From assembly GCA_030640885.1 (NCBI GenBank), contig DAOWIN010000019.1:1-6161 (forward strand): a stretch of 6,161 bases of DNA, read 5' to 3'. Shown here in pieces: positions 5,057-6,161 of the stretch. Numbering within the stretch: the first letter of the stretch is position 1; each line of letters opens with the position of its first letter. The notes under the pieces were generated by a model. The model saw only the letters and a list, made by a program, of their open reading frames with translations. It did no database searches and was not told where the DNA came from. Both the position numbers and the translations under genes were made by a program. Source of the stretch: Candidatus Omnitrophota bacterium. Its GTDB lineage: Bacteria; Omnitrophota; 4484-213.

Positions 5057-5058
5057 AT

Positions 5059-5613
5059 ATGATTTTACCCAATCAATTTAAAATAAGTATGGTAATTAAA
5101 TATGAGGGTGTGCTTTACTCCATTGTTCATTTTCAGCACATCAAACCGGGCAAGGGCGGTGCCTTTGTGCGCACAAAACTTAAGAATTTAGATAGCGGGG
5201 CGATTATAGACAAAACCTTGCGTCCTGAAGAAAAAGTAAAGCAAGTATTTATTGAACAAAAAAAAATGCAATATCTTTATTATGATGGCAAATATCATTT
5301 TATGGATGAAGAAAATTTTGAAGAGGTTGAATTGCCCGCCGAAAAGGTGGAGGGAATAAAAGACCTGCTTTTGGAAAACAATTCAGCGATTCTCACTTTT
5401 CACGATAAAGAGGTTTTAGATATCCAGCTTCCCAATTTTATTGAATTAGAAATAACAGAAGCAGAGCCATCGGCTAAAGGAGATACTGCCCAAAGAAATT
5501 ATAAAAAAGCCAAGCTGGAGACTGGAGCAACAATTCAGGTGCCAATGTTTATTGGAAAGGGGGAGCGGGTAAGGATTGACACACGAAACAAGAAATATCT
5601 CTCGCGGGTGTAG
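5059..5613 (+). CDS. efp: Elongation factor P
   Basis: The 184-residue product is full length for EF-P, which binds ribosomes stalled at polyproline stretches and helps peptide bond formation. Domain I (about 1-62) carries the loop KPGKGGAF with the tip lysine at K32, the residue that is lysylated or otherwise modified in several bacteria. Domain II (about 65-125) contains MQYLYYDGKYHFMDEENFEEVEL. Domain III (about 128-184) has the EF-P signature around KLETGATIQVPMFI and the usual end DTRNKKYLSRV. The start MILPNQFKIS fits family N-termini, so ATG 5059 is chosen although no Shine-Dalgarno is present; the leader is the TCAGTG repeat. Neither the modifying enzymes nor their type can be seen here. 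Downstream accB is a common neighbour of efp, here separated by a hicB gene. Confidence 0.97.
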   Translation: MILPNQFKISMVIKYEGVLYSIVHFQHIKPGKGGAFVRTKLKNLDSGAIIDKTLRPEEKVKQVFIEQKKMQYLYYDGKYHFMDEENFEEVELPAEKVEGIKDLLLENNSAILTFHDKEVLDIQLPNFIELEITEAEPSAKGDTAQRNYKKAKLETGATIQVPMFIGKGERVRIDTRNKKYLSRV

Positions 5614-5623
5614 GATGAAGATA

Positions 5624-5644
5624 GCAGTTGACAGAAAACAGGGG
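5624..5644 (-). repeat. Three-unit heptad repeat between efp and hicB
   Basis: On the plus strand the units are GCAGTTG, ACAGAAA and ACAGGGG, the reverse complement of the NNNCTGY heptads at 1542-1575 and 1771-1812. The last unit runs into the purine-rich ribosome binding site of hicB. Confidence 0.55.
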
Positions 5645-5651
5645 AGGGAAA

Positions 5652-5861
5652 ATGGTCTACAGAGTGATAATTGAAAAAGGTGAGGATTTTGGTTATGTAG
5701 TGCATTGTCCGGCAATTCCTGGTTGTCATTCACAGGGAAATACTATTGAAGAGGCAGTTGAGAACATTAAGGATGCAATCAAAGGTTGTTTGTCAGTCTT
5801 AGATAAAGAAACGCTATTAGAAAAGTCAAAGGAAGTTGGGACGATGGAGGTAGCTGTATAA
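5652..5861 (+). CDS. hicB: HicB-family antitoxin
   Basis: From ATG 5652 the protein has 69 residues. It follows the short HicB form: strand MVYRVIIEKGEDFGYVVHCP, the block AIPGCHSQGNT (21-31), helix IEEAVENIKDAIKGCLS, and the common tail VAV. HicB proteins have a partly degenerate RNase H-like fold and neutralise the small mRNA-cleaving toxin HicA. This short version has no C-terminal DNA-binding domain. GGGGAGGG at 5641-5648 is a strong ribosome binding site and fixes this start over an earlier TTG at 5628. The gene follows efp by 38 nt on the same strand. A complete hicA is absent; only a possible C-terminal stub follows, so the antitoxin may be orphaned or act on a HicA encoded elsewhere. 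The family call is firm. Confidence 0.9.
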   Translation: MVYRVIIEKGEDFGYVVHCPAIPGCHSQGNTIEEAVENIKDAIKGCLSVLDKETLLEKSKEVGTMEVAV

Positions 5862-5939
5862 TACAGAGGACTTCTTGGGGTTTTAATTCGTGATGCCTAT
5901 ATGTCAGTGGAAGAATTTAGAAATTTGCTGAAGAAATAA
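5862..5939 (+). pseudogene. hicA: Probable C-terminal remnant of a hicA toxin gene
   Basis: Directly after the hicB stop, and in the same frame, 25 codons read YRGLLGVLIRDAYMSVEEF then RNLLKK before TAA (5937-5939). This resembles the usual HicA end, a G-x-L-x-x-I-L-R-x-A-G-x-S-V-E-E-F-L-x-L-L pattern. The catalytic His region (GSH) and the rest of the N-terminal double-stranded-RNA-binding-like fold are missing, and there is no start with a ribosome binding site. HicB-then-HicA order is known, so a deletion of most of hicA would leave exactly this. The stretch is short, so the call is moderate. Confidence 0.55.
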
Positions 5940-6007
5940 ACAAGTGATTTATGCAAAGGTCATAAAAAGAAACAGAAATGAATTTAAAATTCAAGCAAAT
6001 TTGGAAG

Positions 6008-6015
6008 GAAAGGAG
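6008..6015 (+). promoter_or_regulatory. Strong ribosome binding site of accB
   Basis: GAAAGGAG, 5 nt before ATG 6021, is one of the best ribosome binding sites in the window and fixes the accB start. The preceding 5940-6007 stretch holds no gene or recognisable terminator. Confidence 0.7.
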
Positions 6016-6020
6016 AACAA

Positions 6021-6161
6021 ATGAACCTAAAAGAAGTTAAGGATTTGATTGATTTAATGAATAAGAATAAATTGGAAGAGGTAAATATTGAAGAGGGAGA
6101 TTTAAAAATTTATTTAAGAAAGAAAGGGAAAAAAATAGTACAAAGCGTATCCCCAGCTGAA
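6021..6161 (+). CDS. accB: Biotin carboxyl carrier protein of acetyl-CoA carboxylase, N-terminal part (runs off window)
   Basis: The 47 visible residues start MNLKEVKDLIDLMNKNKLEE and continue VNIEEGDLKIYLRKK, matching the N-terminal helix and strand of AccB in other bacteria (compare the E. coli start MDIRKIKKLIELVEES). AccB carries biotin between biotin carboxylase and carboxyltransferase in the first step of fatty-acid synthesis. The biotinylation motif (MKM) lies beyond the window edge. The sequence reaches the start of the Pro/Ala-type linker (SVSPAE). It follows efp with a hicB module between them. The call rests on the N-terminal pattern plus neighbourhood. Confidence 0.85.
   Translation, partial: MNLKEVKDLIDLMNKNKLEEVNIEEGDLKIYLRKKGKKIVQSVSPAE

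Noticed and set aside
5446..5733. Minus-strand open frames over the end of efp and start of hicB
   Set aside because: Shadows of two well-recognised genes, one starting inside the other.

Overview
This is an AT-rich window from a bacterial chromosome, probably an uncultivated Gram-negative-type lineage. Signal-peptide-bearing redox proteins, CCA-encoding tRNA genes, an efp-accB neighbourhood and many short intergenic minisatellites would fit an Omnitrophota- or Elusimicrobiota-like bacterium. That placement is inference from style only; there is no phylogenetic marker I can place firmly.

Layout. Positions 3-461 hold the C-terminal end of a Cys/Asp/Gly-rich, probably secreted protein. Positions 493-530 hold a decayed copy of the 5' half of tRNA-Cys. 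Positions 579-1204 hold a promoter, a hairpin and a two-gene toxin-antitoxin-like module (DUF4258 protein plus YgiT-type zinc-finger protein). Positions 1206-1313 hold the orphan C-terminal tail of another Cys-containing protein. Intact tRNA-Cys(GCA) is at 1412-1485 and intact tRNA-Leu(UAA) at 1582-1669. The 5' half-tRNA copy, the intact tRNA-Cys and the TA module between them look like the worn remains of a small integrative element that used the tRNA-Cys anticodon loop. No recombinase gene remains.

Positions 1730-4965 are a compact three-gene thiol-redox operon. The first gene encodes a secreted thioredoxin domain (CGHC) fused in front of a six-helix CcdA/DsbD-type membrane electron carrier. 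The second encodes an exported protein with two tandem DsbA/GILT-like domains, each with a single-cysteine CPFx motif, separated by a four-cysteine linker and a thioredoxin-like domain lacking a catalytic cysteine. The third encodes a DJ-1/PfpI-family protein with a CIAP nucleophile motif. The likely logic is that reducing equivalents cross the membrane through the first protein to the envelope oxidoreductase, while the DJ-1-like protein handles thiol or carbonyl stress inside the cell.

Positions 5059-6161 carry efp (elongation factor P) and the start of accB (biotin carboxyl carrier protein), a commonly seen neighbourhood. They are separated by a hicB antitoxin gene whose hicA toxin partner survives only as a C-terminal stub.

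Period-7 minisatellites (NNNCTGY and NNTCAAA-like units) and a TCAGTG repeat cluster occur in the gaps. One heptad array encodes the hydrophobic core of a signal peptide. The TCAGTG cluster forms the whole leader of efp.
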